64,000 bases of DNA from JAIEPM01 sp964546815 (GCA_964546815.1 CAZJLR010000003.1:124001-188000), one strand, 5' to 3'; positions 51,944 through 61,556 are shown, counted from the stretch's first letter. Numbers and translations: made by a program. Notes: generated by a model not told the origin, from the letters alone.

Positions 51944-52735
51944 TCAGCGGACCTCATTTACAGTGGCCGTATAGCCAATAGCTTTTTGTATGTCGGGAAG
52001 AATATCTCCGGCACCGAAAAAATAAATCGAACCAACGACAATACTGAAAACGCCTGCGACGAAAGCCGCAGCAAGATGCAATCGTTTTACAAGAGTAGTA
52101 GCGAGGAACCCTCCGGCTACCAAAACTGACAAAATCAGATTTGATAGGACCAAACCAAAAACAAAAAGCAACAACATGAGCGCCCCTGAGAATTCGCTAG
52201 CAGCGCCACCTACAGCAGCTATCATCAAGACCTGCGTAGCTGTCTCGGCCCCAATTCCGTGTATCATGCCTATGCCAAAAGCCGTTTTGGGTCCATAGCA
52301 TTCTATGGATTCTGCATACTCATGCTTGTAACCAAAACGTTTTCCAAGCTGAATGAAGGTCTTGCGAAGTCCAGACAAAACAAGCATCCATGCGCTTTTC
52401 GGAGACTCTTCCTGCCTCCCCATTGAAATCAAAATCCAGACACCCAATAATACAAGCGTTGTTCCGACCACTCTTTCCATGAGAGCGTCAAGCCACAGCG
52501 GCGCTAGCATATGAAAGAAAATAGCCAGCATACCGAGCAAAATGCACACCGACGCATGCCCCATTGCGTACAGTGCCGCGAGTCCTAATGCGGTTTTCTG
52601 CTCAGATAAAACATAGGTGCAATTTTGTTTGCCTCGGAAAGTGCCGACTATGTCGAAGATAGCGGCCATATGGTCCCAGTCGAAACCATGGCGAAAACCA
52701 AGCAGCATAGCGTTTGCTAAGAGTAGAGGTTCCAT
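51944..52735 (-). CDS. NiCoT-family nickel transporter of the hyp operon
   Basis: The 263-residue membrane protein opens with LLANAMLLGFRHGFDWDHMAAIFDIVG, whose RHGFDWDH matches the nickel/cobalt transporter signature, and later has IGMIHGIGAETATQVLMIAAVGG. Six to eight membrane helices fit its length. It would bring Ni2+ in for [NiFe] hydrogenase assembly. It overlaps the stop of hypB by one base (TAATG) and is the last gene of the hyp operon. No nickel regulator is visible. Cobalt cannot be ruled out. Confidence 0.88.
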   Translation of the reverse strand: MEPLLLANAMLLGFRHGFDWDHMAAIFDIVGTFRGKQNCTYVLSEQKTALGLAALYAMGHASVCILLGMLAIFFHMLAPLWLDALMERVVGTTLVLLGVWILISMGRQEESPKSAWMLVLSGLRKTFIQLGKRFGYKHEYAESIECYGPKTAFGIGMIHGIGAETATQVLMIAAVGGAASEFSGALMLLLFVFGLVLSNLILSVLVAGGFLATTLVKRLHLAAAFVAGVFSIVVGSIYFFGAGDILPDIQKAIGYTATVNEVR

Positions 52736-53625
52736 TAAGTGTCCCTGCCGGGAGCAACGGCTTTAGCGGAAGATGCCGCTGACTCACGAATAAGTTCTCT
52801 CAAAAACGCAAACCATTCGTTTAGTCCCTCGCCACGCAGAGCAGAAACTCTGAATACTTTCAAACGTGGGTTAACAGACAGTGCATTTGCTATGCAAAGT
52901 TCAATATCAAAAGACAAATAAGGCAGTAAATCTACTTTGTTCAAAATCAAGATATCTGCAGCCCTGAACATATGAGGATACTTCAGCGGTTTATCTTCAC
53001 CCTCAGTGACAGAGAGCATAACTATTTTGTGCTTTTCGCCAAGGTCAAACAAAGCAGGGCAAACCAGGTTTCCCACATTTTCAACAATCAAAAGTGAATT
53101 ATCTGCAGGGCGCAATTCATTCAATGCCGAGGCAATCATACCTGCTTCTAAATGGCAGCCGGCACCGGTATTTATTTGAACGGCCGAGCAGCCACTTGCT
53201 CTGATACGCATGGCATCATTAGCAGTTTCCTGATCGCCTTCAAGAACGAAAATTGGTATTTCATCCTTTAACGTTTTTATTGTCTCTTCCAACAAAGCGG
53301 TCTTACCAGACCCAGGCGCACTAAGTATGTTTAGTGCCACCACATTGTGCGCCTTAAGCCAGGCGCGATTGCTTTCGGCCAGGGCATCATTTTTTGCCAA
53401 AATGTCTTTTTCGATCGAAATTGTTTTGGCAGAGCCATACTCGTGATTATGAGCAGAACCATGTTCATGACTGTGAGTTGAATCATGCTCATGACTATGG
53501 CTGTGTGTTATGACATTGCCATGCTCGTCGATATGAGTATGTTCATGGGCGTGATCAGACTGATTCAAGCTATGATTCGACAGCCTGATATTAGCGTCAT
53601 CAGAACAACCGCAAGTCAAACACAT
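52735..53625 (-). CDS. hypB: hydrogenase nickel incorporation protein HypB
   Basis: HypB is a GTPase that delivers nickel to the hydrogenase large subunit. The N-terminus MCLTCGCSD has the CxxCGC nickel motif, then a His-rich tract (about 26-62: HAHEHTHIDEHG... SHSHEHD) able to store nickel. The G-domain shows LNILSAPGSGKTALLEETI (P-loop), FVLEGDQETANDAMRI and ILNKVDLLPY (NKxD). The ATG overlaps the hypA stop by one base. All features of a long, His-rich HypB are present. Confidence 0.95.
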   Translation of the reverse strand: MCLTCGCSDDANIRLSNHSLNQSDHAHEHTHIDEHGNVITHSHSHEHDSTHSHEHGSAHNHEYGSAKTISIEKDILAKNDALAESNRAWLKAHNVVALNILSAPGSGKTALLEETIKTLKDEIPIFVLEGDQETANDAMRIRASGCSAVQINTGAGCHLEAGMIASALNELRPADNSLLIVENVGNLVCPALFDLGEKHKIVMLSVTEGEDKPLKYPHMFRAADILILNKVDLLPYLSFDIELCIANALSVNPRLKVFRVSALRGEGLNEWFAFLRELIRESAASSAKAVAPGRDT

Positions 53626-53954
53626 CAGGCTACCTCCATCTCTTTAACTCGTAATTCTTGTCCGGCAATGCATACAATTTTTCGTGAGCCGCAATCACAA
53701 ACAGCAGCTAATAGCCCCAGGGGAAGCTCGCGCTGGCAATCTGAGCATTTGCCTCGTCCTTCGATTTCGTCAATTATCAATTCGGCACCTTCGAGAACTG
53801 TTCCTTTGCAGCAAATGTCAAAACAAAATCGAATTGCGTCAGGCACGACTGCTGAAAGTGTGCCGATTTCGAGGCGCACTTTGCTAACAGGCTGACCATT
53901 TGCCTGTTCTACAACAATCTCTACGATGTTTTGTGCAATGCCTAGTTCGTGCAT
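53625..53954 (-). CDS. hypA: hydrogenase maturation nickel metallochaperone HypA
   Basis: HypA passes nickel to HypB or the hydrogenase. The start must be MHELGIAQ (ATG at 53954), since the Met1/His2/Glu3 side chains bind nickel; an ATG at 53978 lies upstream but would hide this motif. The zinc site is CSDCQRELPL...AVCDCGSRK (two CxxC). Length of 109 residues is typical. It lies 17 bases after hypE and overlaps hypB by one base. Confidence 0.94.
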   Translation of the reverse strand: MHELGIAQNIVEIVVEQANGQPVSKVRLEIGTLSAVVPDAIRFCFDICCKGTVLEGAELIIDEIEGRGKCSDCQRELPLGLLAAVCDCGSRKIVCIAGQELRVKEMEVA

Positions 53955-53971
53955 AGAAACTCCACAATAGA

Positions 53972-55027
53972 TCAACAAATGCGTGGCAATTGCTCGCCAA
54001 TCAATTTATCGACCATACGCTGGGCGCCAAAAGTGGTCTCAAGAATTACGCTAGACTCTGGCAAATCTGCAACTTCTCCGATGATAGCCGCATAAGAACC
54101 TTTATCGTGAGCGCGCATGACCTGCAACAACTTATCGGCCGACTCTGGCGGAACAACAGCAATCAGCTTGCCCTCGTTTGCCAGGAACAGCGTGTCAAGT
54201 CCAAGGATTTCGCAAAGCCCCCTAACTTCTTCTCTAACTGGAATTGCAGATTCTTTGATGCGGATGCAGACTTCGCTTGCCTCGGCAATCTCAGTGAGCA
54301 CCCCGCCAATGCCACCGCGCGTAGCATCACGCATAGACCGCAAGTCTGGCGCTACTTTGATCATCTCTGCTATTAGTCCATTGAGTGCAGTACAGTCCGA
54401 TTGAATATTGTTTTGCAAGGATAAATCGGCTCTGGCGCCAATAATTGCCGCGCCGTGATCACCAATAAATCCATTTACAATGATTTTGTCGCCAGGTTTT
54501 GCACGATTAACAGCGATATTAATTCCGGCCGGTATTACACCTATGCCCGCGGTATTTATGAAAATTTTGTCGGCAGCGTTTCTTTCCACAACCTTGGTAT
54601 CGCCAGTCACCACTTTAACTGAAGCAGCATCAGCTGCAGCTTTCATTGAGGCAACAATGCTGCGAAGCTTTTCGACAGGAAAGCCTTCCTCAATAATCAT
54701 GCTGCAAGTAAGGTAAAGTGGTATCGCCCCACTAACTGAAAGATCATTCACCGTCCCGTTAACAGCTAGCGAGCCAATATCTCCTCCCGGAAAGAAGAGT
54801 GGGTCTACAACATAAGAATCAGTGGTGAAGGCGAGGCGATCGCCCTGGCTGATGAAAGCCGCGAGGTCAAAACGAGCCTGGTCTTCCAGCTGACTTAATT
54901 CATCAGTATCGAAAGTGCGGACGAAAATATCTTCTATTAGATCTCTCATGTCTTTACCGCCACTACCGTGAGACAAAGTGATAGTGTCTGCTCGGCAAGT
55001 AGCAAGTTTATTACGCAAAAGGCTCAT
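53972..55027 (-). CDS. hypE: hydrogenase expression/formation protein HypE
   Basis: HypE dehydrates the carbamoyl group on its C-terminal Cys to form cyanide for the Ni-Fe site. The protein ends in PRIC, the required terminal sequence. Upstream motifs are TLSHGSGGKDMRDLIEDIF, GDTKVVERNAADKIFINTAG and the ATP-binding GGIGGVLTEIAE. Length (351) is normal. It is directly adjacent to hypD, the ATG following its stop codon with no gap. Confidence 0.95.
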   Translation of the reverse strand: MSLLRNKLATCRADTITLSHGSGGKDMRDLIEDIFVRTFDTDELSQLEDQARFDLAAFISQGDRLAFTTDSYVVDPLFFPGGDIGSLAVNGTVNDLSVSGAIPLYLTCSMIIEEGFPVEKLRSIVASMKAAADAASVKVVTGDTKVVERNAADKIFINTAGIGVIPAGINIAVNRAKPGDKIIVNGFIGDHGAAIIGARADLSLQNNIQSDCTALNGLIAEMIKVAPDLRSMRDATRGGIGGVLTEIAEASEVCIRIKESAIPVREEVRGLCEILGLDTLFLANEGKLIAVVPPESADKLLQVMRAHDKGSYAAIIGEVADLPESSVILETTFGAQRMVDKLIGEQLPRIC

Positions 55028-56173
55028 TTAGTGCACCTCTTCAGCGGCAGCCGCCTTCGCAAGTTCTTTGACGTTTGCAAAATTGAAGTAAGCCGCACAG
55101 GCCCCTTCAGATGAAACCATCAAAGCACCCATCGGTGTTCTTGGTGTACAAGAAGTGCCAAAGACCTTACACTGCCAGGGCTTGATCAATCCTTTCAGAA
55201 CATCGCCGCACTGGCATGATTCAGGATCGGCAATTTTCAAGTTTGGTATGCTGAATTTTTGCTCCGCATCAAATTGTGCATATTCCTTTTTCAACTTGAC
55301 TCCTGAATCATTTATTGAGCCAAGACCACGCCATTCGAAAAGTTCTCTCAATTCAAACACTTGTGAAACCGCATGCATTCCCACATTATTGCCATTTGCA
55401 TTTACAACACGCTTGTACTGATTTTCCAATTCGCAGCGACTTTCACAAACCTGTGACAGCAACATTTGAATAGATTGCATAATATCGATTGGCTCAAAAC
55501 CAGAAATAACGATTGGCTTTTTGTATGTTTCGGCAATAAATTCAAAGGGCTTTTCTCCAATAACCATGCTTACATGCCCGGGAGCAATGAAACCATCGAT
55601 GTGCATGTCCTTTGCATCAACTATAGATTTGATTATCGGCACAGTGGTGATGTGATTGCAGAATAGAGAAAAATTATTGATGCCATCTTTTTCGGCCTGC
55701 AATACCGTCAAAGCTGTGCTCGGCATTGTTGTTTCAAAACCAAGCGCAAAGAAAACAACTTCTTTGTCTGGATTTTTGACAGCCAGTTGAAGGGCATCTA
55801 AAGGAGAGTAGACCATTCGCACGTCAGCGCCTGCTGCTTTGCACTGAAGTAAACTTTTCGCTGAACCAGGCACCCGCATTGCATCGCCAAAAGATGCAAA
55901 AATTACATTTGGTCTTTCGGCAATGGAAATACAATCGTCAACACGCCCCATCGGCAAGACACAGACCGGACAACCGGGACCATGTACAAGCTCGATATTG
56001 CTGGGCAGCAATTGTTCTATTCCATAGCGAAAAATCGTATGTGTATGACCGCCACAAAATTCCATTATTTGCAAAGGTCGGCTGCCTGAAGGCAACAATT
56101 CGGAAAGTCGCTTTATCTCAGCAACTAGAATTTTTGCCTTTTCTGGATCTCTGAATTCATCAACGAATTTCAT
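55028..56173 (-). CDS. hypD: hydrogenase formation protein HypD
   Basis: HypD, a 4Fe-4S protein, assembles the Fe(CN)2CO group together with HypC. The 381-residue protein has MEFCGGHTHTIFRYGI and VHGPGCPVCVLP (the catalytic Cys pair), and a C-terminal cluster CQCGDVLKGLIKPWQCKVFGTSCTP. The central Rossmann-like domains fit the family. Its start overlaps the hypC stop (ATGA), and hypE begins immediately after its own stop. Confidence 0.95.
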   Translation of the reverse strand: MKFVDEFRDPEKAKILVAEIKRLSELLPSGSRPLQIMEFCGGHTHTIFRYGIEQLLPSNIELVHGPGCPVCVLPMGRVDDCISIAERPNVIFASFGDAMRVPGSAKSLLQCKAAGADVRMVYSPLDALQLAVKNPDKEVVFFALGFETTMPSTALTVLQAEKDGINNFSLFCNHITTVPIIKSIVDAKDMHIDGFIAPGHVSMVIGEKPFEFIAETYKKPIVISGFEPIDIMQSIQMLLSQVCESRCELENQYKRVVNANGNNVGMHAVSQVFELRELFEWRGLGSINDSGVKLKKEYAQFDAEQKFSIPNLKIADPESCQCGDVLKGLIKPWQCKVFGTSCTPRTPMGALMVSSEGACAAYFNFANVKELAKAAAAEEVH

Positions 56174-56454
56174 TTTGCTAACCCGCTTGATTTTATCGCC
56201 TCTAACTCTTGCTGCGCTTCGCCGAGTTCGCGAAGTAGCTCTAGAGTCTTTTGAGCTTCTTCTTCATTTATTCGCGCCATGGCAAAACCAACATGAACAA
56301 GCACCCAATCGCCTACACAAGCTTCGACAGGGTGCTGGTCGTCTACGACACAGGCTATATTAACTTCTCTGCTTACCCCGGCAATATCAACACGCGCCAG
56401 CTTATTAGCACAGTCAGTAATTTCAACGATTTTTCCCGGAATTCCAAGGCACAT
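56170..56454 (-). CDS. hypC: hydrogenase assembly chaperone HypC
   Basis: HypC binds HypD and the hydrogenase large-subunit precursor. The start MCLGIPGKIVEI is the family hallmark, with Cys2 essential for Fe transfer. DWVLVHVGFAMARINEEEA follows as in other HypC/HupF proteins. Length is 94 residues. It lies 9 bases after hypF and overlaps hypD by four bases. Confidence 0.95.
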   Translation of the reverse strand: MCLGIPGKIVEITDCANKLARVDIAGVSREVNIACVVDDQHPVEACVGDWVLVHVGFAMARINEEEAQKTLELLRELGEAQQELEAIKSSGLAK

Positions 56455-56463
56455 AATCTACCC

Positions 56464-58860
56464 TCACTGCGACATGCAGGCTTGAGCGGCGCATACAATA
56501 GCCTGACCAAGTGCAATAGACCCATCGTTAGCAGGTACTTTTGAATGGGTAAGCACTCTAAATTTGTCTTTTTCAAGCTTTTCAATTAGTAGTTCAAGCA
56601 AGATCTTGTTTTGAAACACCCCACCGCTGAGTGCAACAGTATTCACGCGCCTTTCATCATCTACGTTTGCTAACTTGCGAATCAATTGAAGCACAGCGTT
56701 TGCAAGCCCTTTGTGAAATCGAGCAGCCATTATTCCTTTTGCGCTGCCATTGGCTAAATCACGCAAAATTGCCCACCACATCTCAAGCGGCTCAATATAA
56801 GTGACAGGGGCTGTGCCTGCGCAGCCAATCGAAAAGGGATAAGAAAGTGTATCGTCGCCATTGTAAAGCTCATTCTTGTCTACTAAGGACTCAAGCTCAA
56901 TTGCAGCCTGACCTTCATAAGAAGCTTCCTCCCGGCAAACTCCAATCGCGGCCGCCACGGCGTCGAAAAGCCTCCCGCAGGAAGATGCGACAGGCACATT
57001 AGTTTTTGATTTCAACATTGCAGCCATAACATCGATTGGCTTTGACTCTAAAAAGGCAGTGAGCTCTAACTTATCAAAGTTCATTTTATATTGAGTCCAG
57101 CCCATACCGGCCACAATGTGTGCATACGTGTTACGCCAGGGCTCAAGCATGGCTTTTGTTCCGCCTATCAATGCCACAGGCTTAAATGTGCCGAGACGTT
57201 GATATTCAGTGTAATTACAGTAAAGAAACTCCGCACCCCAGAATTCTCCGTCACCATATCCCAATCCATCTAGCGCGACACCCAGTAATTTGGGCGCATC
57301 CAGAGGATAAGTATTTTCAGCCAGGCAAGCAGCGATATGGGCATGATGATGCTGTACTTCCAGCAACTGGAGTTGTCGTGATTCTGCAAATTGCTTGCCA
57401 TATTTTGTAGATAAATACTCTGGGTGTTTGTCTACTACAATTCTGGATGGACTATGTTGAAACAAGTTTTGGTAGAGGGAAAGAGTATTCTTGTAGTCTT
57501 CAAATGTAGTGGCATCCTCTAAGTCACCAATATGTTGCGTGAGAATAGCAGCTCCATCCTTAATCAAGCAGAGCGTGTTTTTTAGTTCGGCGCCCATTGC
57601 CAGAATTCCGTTACTAGCACTTGCGTTAAAGCCCGGTGGCAAGGCAATCTCAGCCGGTGCGTAAGCTCTGGCTCGACGAATCAGCCGCGGAACATTTGCC
57701 ACCACTCGCAATACCGAATCGTCAACCCGATTAGTTATGTCTCGGTTATGTTCTAAGAAATAATCGGCTATGTGACCAAGTTTTGCTTGCGCGTCACTAT
57801 TAGCAATAGACTGAGGCTCATCTGAGCGATTTCCAGAGGTAAAAACAAGGGGAAAATCTATTTCACTAAATAGCAGATGGTGCAAAGGAGTATTCGGCAA
57901 CATAAAGCCCAGGGTGCCGACTCGTGGTGCAACCGCTGTTGAAAGATTCTGCGATGGCCGCGCCTCAAGTAACACGATAGGAGCTCTGGACGAAGAGAGC
58001 AGGGACGATTCGGCTTCACTCAAATAGCAATAGCGATTTATCACATTAAGGTCTTTAGCCATAAGTGCAAATGGTTTCTCATAGCGCATCTTTCGCTGGC
58101 GCAATCGCGTCACAGCATCGTTATTGGTGGCATCGCAACAAAGCTGAAATCCGCCAAGTCCTTTGACAGCTATGATTTCACCCTGAAGTAAAAGTGCAAA
58201 AGCCTGCTTGATTGCATCAAAATCAGTAGCCAATTCAGAGCAAACACTAGCCTCATCTGATTTGCGTAGTGTTAAACGAGGTCCACAGGCAGCGCAAGCA
58301 TTTGCTTGTGCATGATAACGACGGTCTGCAGGATTTTCATATTCTTGCTTGCATTCACTGCACAACTCAAATTCAGCCATACTTGTATTGCAGCGGTCAT
58401 AAGGCACCGATTTGATTATGCTCAAACGCGGTCCACAATGGGTGCAATTTGTAAATGCATAACGAAAGCGGCGATTGGCTGGAGAAAAAATGTCTTCCTG
58501 GCAATGAAGGCATGTAGCAGCTTCTGGCGCAATTGAAGTATGTGTTATTCCATCAACACTCGCTTTTATCTGAAAAGCTGAAGGCATCGTTCCGCTGAGT
58601 TCTGAGCACTCAATGCTATCTACTCTGGCAAGAGGAAGATTGTTCAGTTTGATTTTCTCAATGAAAGCATCTAAATTCTCGCGTTTTCCCCAGGCATCAA
58701 TAAGCACTCCAAATGAGTCATTTAGAACACTGCCTTTAATCTCAAACTCGCATGCCGCTTGCCAAACGAAAGGTCTAAATCCGACCCCCTGAACAAGTCC
58801 GCGCACTCTGATCTGCATTCCAAGAGAAGAATTTATATCAGGTGTCTTTTGCATGCTCAT
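56464..58860 (-). CDS. hypF: carbamoyltransferase HypF
   Basis: HypF makes carbamoyl-adenylate and transfers the group to HypE, supplying the cyanide ligands. The 798-residue protein has an acylphosphatase domain (MQIRVRGLVQGVGFRPFVWQAA), two zinc fingers (CLHCQEDIFSPANRRFRYAFTNCTHCGPRLS and CSECKQEYENP... CAACGPRL), a YrdC-like domain (IAVKGLGGFQLCCDATNN...) and the Kae1-like end (VQHHHAHIAACLAEN, DGLGYGDGEFWGAEFL). GGAAG lies 9 bases upstream of the ATG. It is the first gene of the operon hypF-C-D-E-A-B with the nickel transporter. Confidence 0.95.
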   Translation of the reverse strand: MSMQKTPDINSSLGMQIRVRGLVQGVGFRPFVWQAACEFEIKGSVLNDSFGVLIDAWGKRENLDAFIEKIKLNNLPLARVDSIECSELSGTMPSAFQIKASVDGITHTSIAPEAATCLHCQEDIFSPANRRFRYAFTNCTHCGPRLSIIKSVPYDRCNTSMAEFELCSECKQEYENPADRRYHAQANACAACGPRLTLRKSDEASVCSELATDFDAIKQAFALLLQGEIIAVKGLGGFQLCCDATNNDAVTRLRQRKMRYEKPFALMAKDLNVINRYCYLSEAESSLLSSSRAPIVLLEARPSQNLSTAVAPRVGTLGFMLPNTPLHHLLFSEIDFPLVFTSGNRSDEPQSIANSDAQAKLGHIADYFLEHNRDITNRVDDSVLRVVANVPRLIRRARAYAPAEIALPPGFNASASNGILAMGAELKNTLCLIKDGAAILTQHIGDLEDATTFEDYKNTLSLYQNLFQHSPSRIVVDKHPEYLSTKYGKQFAESRQLQLLEVQHHHAHIAACLAENTYPLDAPKLLGVALDGLGYGDGEFWGAEFLYCNYTEYQRLGTFKPVALIGGTKAMLEPWRNTYAHIVAGMGWTQYKMNFDKLELTAFLESKPIDVMAAMLKSKTNVPVASSCGRLFDAVAAAIGVCREEASYEGQAAIELESLVDKNELYNGDDTLSYPFSIGCAGTAPVTYIEPLEMWWAILRDLANGSAKGIMAARFHKGLANAVLQLIRKLANVDDERRVNTVALSGGVFQNKILLELLIEKLEKDKFRVLTHSKVPANDGSIALGQAIVCAAQACMSQ

Positions 58861-58966
58861 GGCGAGAGCTTCCAGATCGTTGCAAGATTTAATTGCGGCT
58901 CAAAATCATTCCGCTTTGCTTGAAAAATCTTGCAATTATCTTGTGCTTGAAAAATGCCGTAGATTT

Positions 58967-60412
58967 TTAGCCTGCTGTTTTCGAGATATCAACGCCACTA
59001 TTTCCGATGGCTTGATGAAGGAATCCACAAGCCCAATCGTGCAATCTATTCCAGGCCACTACGTGGCGCATCGAAGTCATGCGACGGCGCTTTTCTTCAA
59101 CACCCATAGACAAACCTAGTTGAAGACCTTCGGCAATTGACTCAGGCTTGTCGGCGTCAACCAACAAAGCACCACTTACAAGCTCAGATGCAGAGCCGGC
59201 TTTTTCACTTAGAACCAGGGTGCCAAGCTCATCTTGACGGCAGGCAATGAATTCTTTTGCAATAAGATTTAGACCATCGCGCACAGGCGTAACAGCGAGC
59301 ACATCAGCAACTTGATACCAGGCAGCTAACTGTGAGTGCTCAAAATTTCCTTCTTTGAACACAATCGGCTCCCAGCCATCCCGGCGGAATTTCTGGTTTA
59401 TTTCAGCAACTTTCGACCTTACTTTCGCAGCATAGTCATCCGCCGGATCTGTGATGAACCCAGGTTGAGCTAACTGAACATAGTGCATTCGTCTGTGATA
59501 GTCAGGGTTGTTTTGCAAGAACAAATCGAGCCCCTGAAGTTTTTCAAGAATGCCTTTTGAATAATCCATGCGATCGACACCAAGAATAATTTGGTGTGCA
59601 AGTCTGTTGGTGACAGGTATGGCTTCAACCATTGCGCGCGATGAGCGAGCCAGCCGTTGCCAGTATGGATAGTCCAGTCCGAGTGGCATAGCGACGATGC
59701 GTGTGCTGTTGCCGCGGTAGCGAATAGTTTGTGTGTCGGCGTCAATTTGTGCATCTGGAATCAAGATGCGCACCGACTCAACAAAGTTTTTCGCATACTC
59801 AACTGTGTGAAAACCAAGAACACGATTTGCCAAGAGTGCTTCGCAAAGTTCTAAGCCAACAGGCGAATCTGCCATGATTTGAGCAGCAGGCCAGGGCACA
59901 TGCCAGAAATGAGTCAGTATCACGCCTGCGTCCATTGCTAGCATAGGAGCAAGGAGGACCATTTCGTAATCATGTAACCAGAACAAAGTTGGAAAGCTGC
60001 GTGACGAAATTTTTTGCGATTGATGAGCCATCATCAAACTTAGTTGGCGGAAATTTTTCCACTCCTCTGCGTCAAACTGAGCGCGCTCTGGCATGCCATG
60101 TAGCAATGGCCAGAGATAGTTGCTGGCTGCCTTACTATACTGGCTGACAATTTCGTCACTAAGCTCAGGACGATGAAAGCTAAAGCCTGCGATTGGCTTT
60201 TCGTTGGCTGCTGGCACTCCAGATAGCGCAACCCATTGCACCTTGGTGCCCAATTGTTTTGTGAGTGGCGCCAAACTTGACGCTACGCCACCAGATTGAC
60301 CAGGCCCGCGGAAAGAAAAAATCTTCAGCGCAGGCAAGTGAACTTGCAGCTGGCCCATGTCTTCGGGAGTAAACGGTGAAAGCAGCAGTGGCTGCTGGGT
60401 TGCTGTAATCAT
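58967..60412 (-). CDS. trehalose-6-phosphate synthase family glycosyltransferase (GT20)
   Basis: The 481-residue enzyme would join a sugar nucleotide to a sugar phosphate. OtsA-family motifs are LFWLHDYEMVLLAPML, LTHFWHVPWPA, LGVDRMDYSKGILEKLQ (binding loop), VTPVRDGLNLIAKEFIA and LSEKAGSASEL. The ATG at 60412 has AGAGGT about nine bases upstream; upstream in-frame codons are discounted. No trehalose-6-phosphate phosphatase gene is near. Because cyanobacterial relatives include glucosylglycerol-phosphate synthase, the acceptor (glucose-6-P or glycerol-3-P) is uncertain. It follows the hyp operon on the same strand, 107 bases away, but is probably independent. Confidence 0.87.
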   Translation of the reverse strand: MITATQQPLLLSPFTPEDMGQLQVHLPALKIFSFRGPGQSGGVASSLAPLTKQLGTKVQWVALSGVPAANEKPIAGFSFHRPELSDEIVSQYSKAASNYLWPLLHGMPERAQFDAEEWKNFRQLSLMMAHQSQKISSRSFPTLFWLHDYEMVLLAPMLAMDAGVILTHFWHVPWPAAQIMADSPVGLELCEALLANRVLGFHTVEYAKNFVESVRILIPDAQIDADTQTIRYRGNSTRIVAMPLGLDYPYWQRLARSSRAMVEAIPVTNRLAHQIILGVDRMDYSKGILEKLQGLDLFLQNNPDYHRRMHYVQLAQPGFITDPADDYAAKVRSKVAEINQKFRRDGWEPIVFKEGNFEHSQLAAWYQVADVLAVTPVRDGLNLIAKEFIACRQDELGTLVLSEKAGSASELVSGALLVDADKPESIAEGLQLGLSMGVEEKRRRMTSMRHVVAWNRLHDWACGFLHQAIGNSGVDISKTAG

Positions 60413-61049
60413 GTGGAACGACCTCTTATGCCCGTTTGCCCAATCCCAAAAGATAACCAAATCGGCAGCTGCTTGCACCGATTAGATACAGGTAATCCCC
60501 ACCCAACTAATCTCTGCCGATATATGTATTGCATCAAGAATAATCCATGCAAGTTCGGTAATCAAGTTGGAAACGCTTAATTAGCAATTAATTAGCCAAG
60601 AGGTCAAGTCCTAAAAGCCTCATTATATCAGCATCCGTGGCGATGCAAAGAGAAAGCGTCCAAGAAATCAAGCGGGGCACCGAGAGGCGAACAGTGATAC
60701 CACATACGCCACCGCACGCGGTGTCATCCGTGATACTGAATGTGGAGAATAAAATAAGGTCGACAAGTTCCTCTTTGTCAACATTTCGGGCATTTGCGCA
60801 AATCCAGATAATACAAGTCTAAGAAAGAAGCCCGTGCAAACAGCAGGTCTCCACAAGACCAAACAGCAGTCACCATGACCGTTCTAAGCAAATTTAGGCA
60901 ATAGTGAAAATGAAGTAGATCCAAGTGTAAAAGGCTCGGATCTGGTGGCAAATTGCCGGCAACGGATAATATGAACTACGCGATATTAGAACGGGGCGGC
61001 GTCGCCCGGACAGAACAGAAGAGCTGACTAGAAGCGCAATAGAAGCGCT
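60413..61049. other. long intergenic region upstream of the GT20 gene
   Basis: No coding region or known RNA is recognised. Near the OtsA-like gene there are two direct TTAATTAGC repeats (60577-60585, 60588-60596), 11 bases apart, and TTGCAT (60529-60534) with ATGCAA (60547-60552) as an inverted pair. These could be regulator-binding sites. A relic of the palindromic repeat lies at its far end (60996-61014). Confidence 0.4.
60996..61014. repeat. dispersed palindromic repeat, relic copy D
   Basis: GGCGTCGCCC followed by GGACAGAAC differs from the right arm and flank of copy A (GGCGTCGCCCCTACAGAAT) in a few bases. Only this half is recognisable. Confidence 0.4.
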
Positions 61050-61556
61050 TTAGCGCTGAGAGCTGCTTACTTTTTGTTTGCTGGTGCTGGCGTTCATGGC
61101 GCGCACAAGGTTAGCCATTTCAATGGCTGCCATTGCAGCATCGGCACCTTTGTTTCCGGCTTTGGTGCCGGCTCTTTCAACGGCTTGTTCGATCGAGTCG
61201 GTTGTTACTACACCGAATATAGTCGGAACGCCGGTTTCTATGCCGACAGATGCAACACCTTTGGCACACTCACCAGCAACAAGATCATAATGAGAAGTTG
61301 CACCACGGATGACAGCGCCAAGGCAGATAACAGCATCGTATTTATTCGATTTGGCAGCCTTGCCGGCAACGAATGGTATCTCGTATGCCCCCGGGCACCA
61401 GATTACTTCAATGTTGTCCTCGTCAACTCCGTGACGACGCAGTGTATCAACTGCGGCACCCAGTAATTTCGAGGTGATGAATTCGTTGAATCTGCTGACT
61501 ACAATACCGAACGAAAGCCCGGATCCAATCAACTCCCCTTCAATTACCTTCGGCAT
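61050..61556 (-). CDS. ribH: 6,7-dimethyl-8-ribityllumazine synthase
   Basis: RibH condenses the pyrimidine intermediate with dihydroxybutanone phosphate in riboflavin synthesis. The 168-residue protein has GIVVSRFNEFITSKLLGAAVDTLRRHG, VIWCPGAYEIPFVAGKAAK, VICLGAVIRGATSHYDLVAGECAKG and GVPTIFGVVTTDSIEQAVERAG, all diagnostic. The ATG at 61556 has AGAAGGAG six bases upstream; a longer frame is open but has poor starts. It is the last gene of ribE-ribBA-ribH and starts 47 bases after the ribBA stop. Confidence 0.95.
   Translation of the reverse strand: MPKVIEGELIGSGLSFGIVVSRFNEFITSKLLGAAVDTLRRHGVDEDNIEVIWCPGAYEIPFVAGKAAKSNKYDAVICLGAVIRGATSHYDLVAGECAKGVASVGIETGVPTIFGVVTTDSIEQAVERAGTKAGNKGADAAMAAIEMANLVRAMNASTSKQKVSSSQR

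Noticed and set aside
60413..61049. RNase P, 6S or SRP RNA in the gap
   Set aside because: No conserved core strings of these RNAs were seen.
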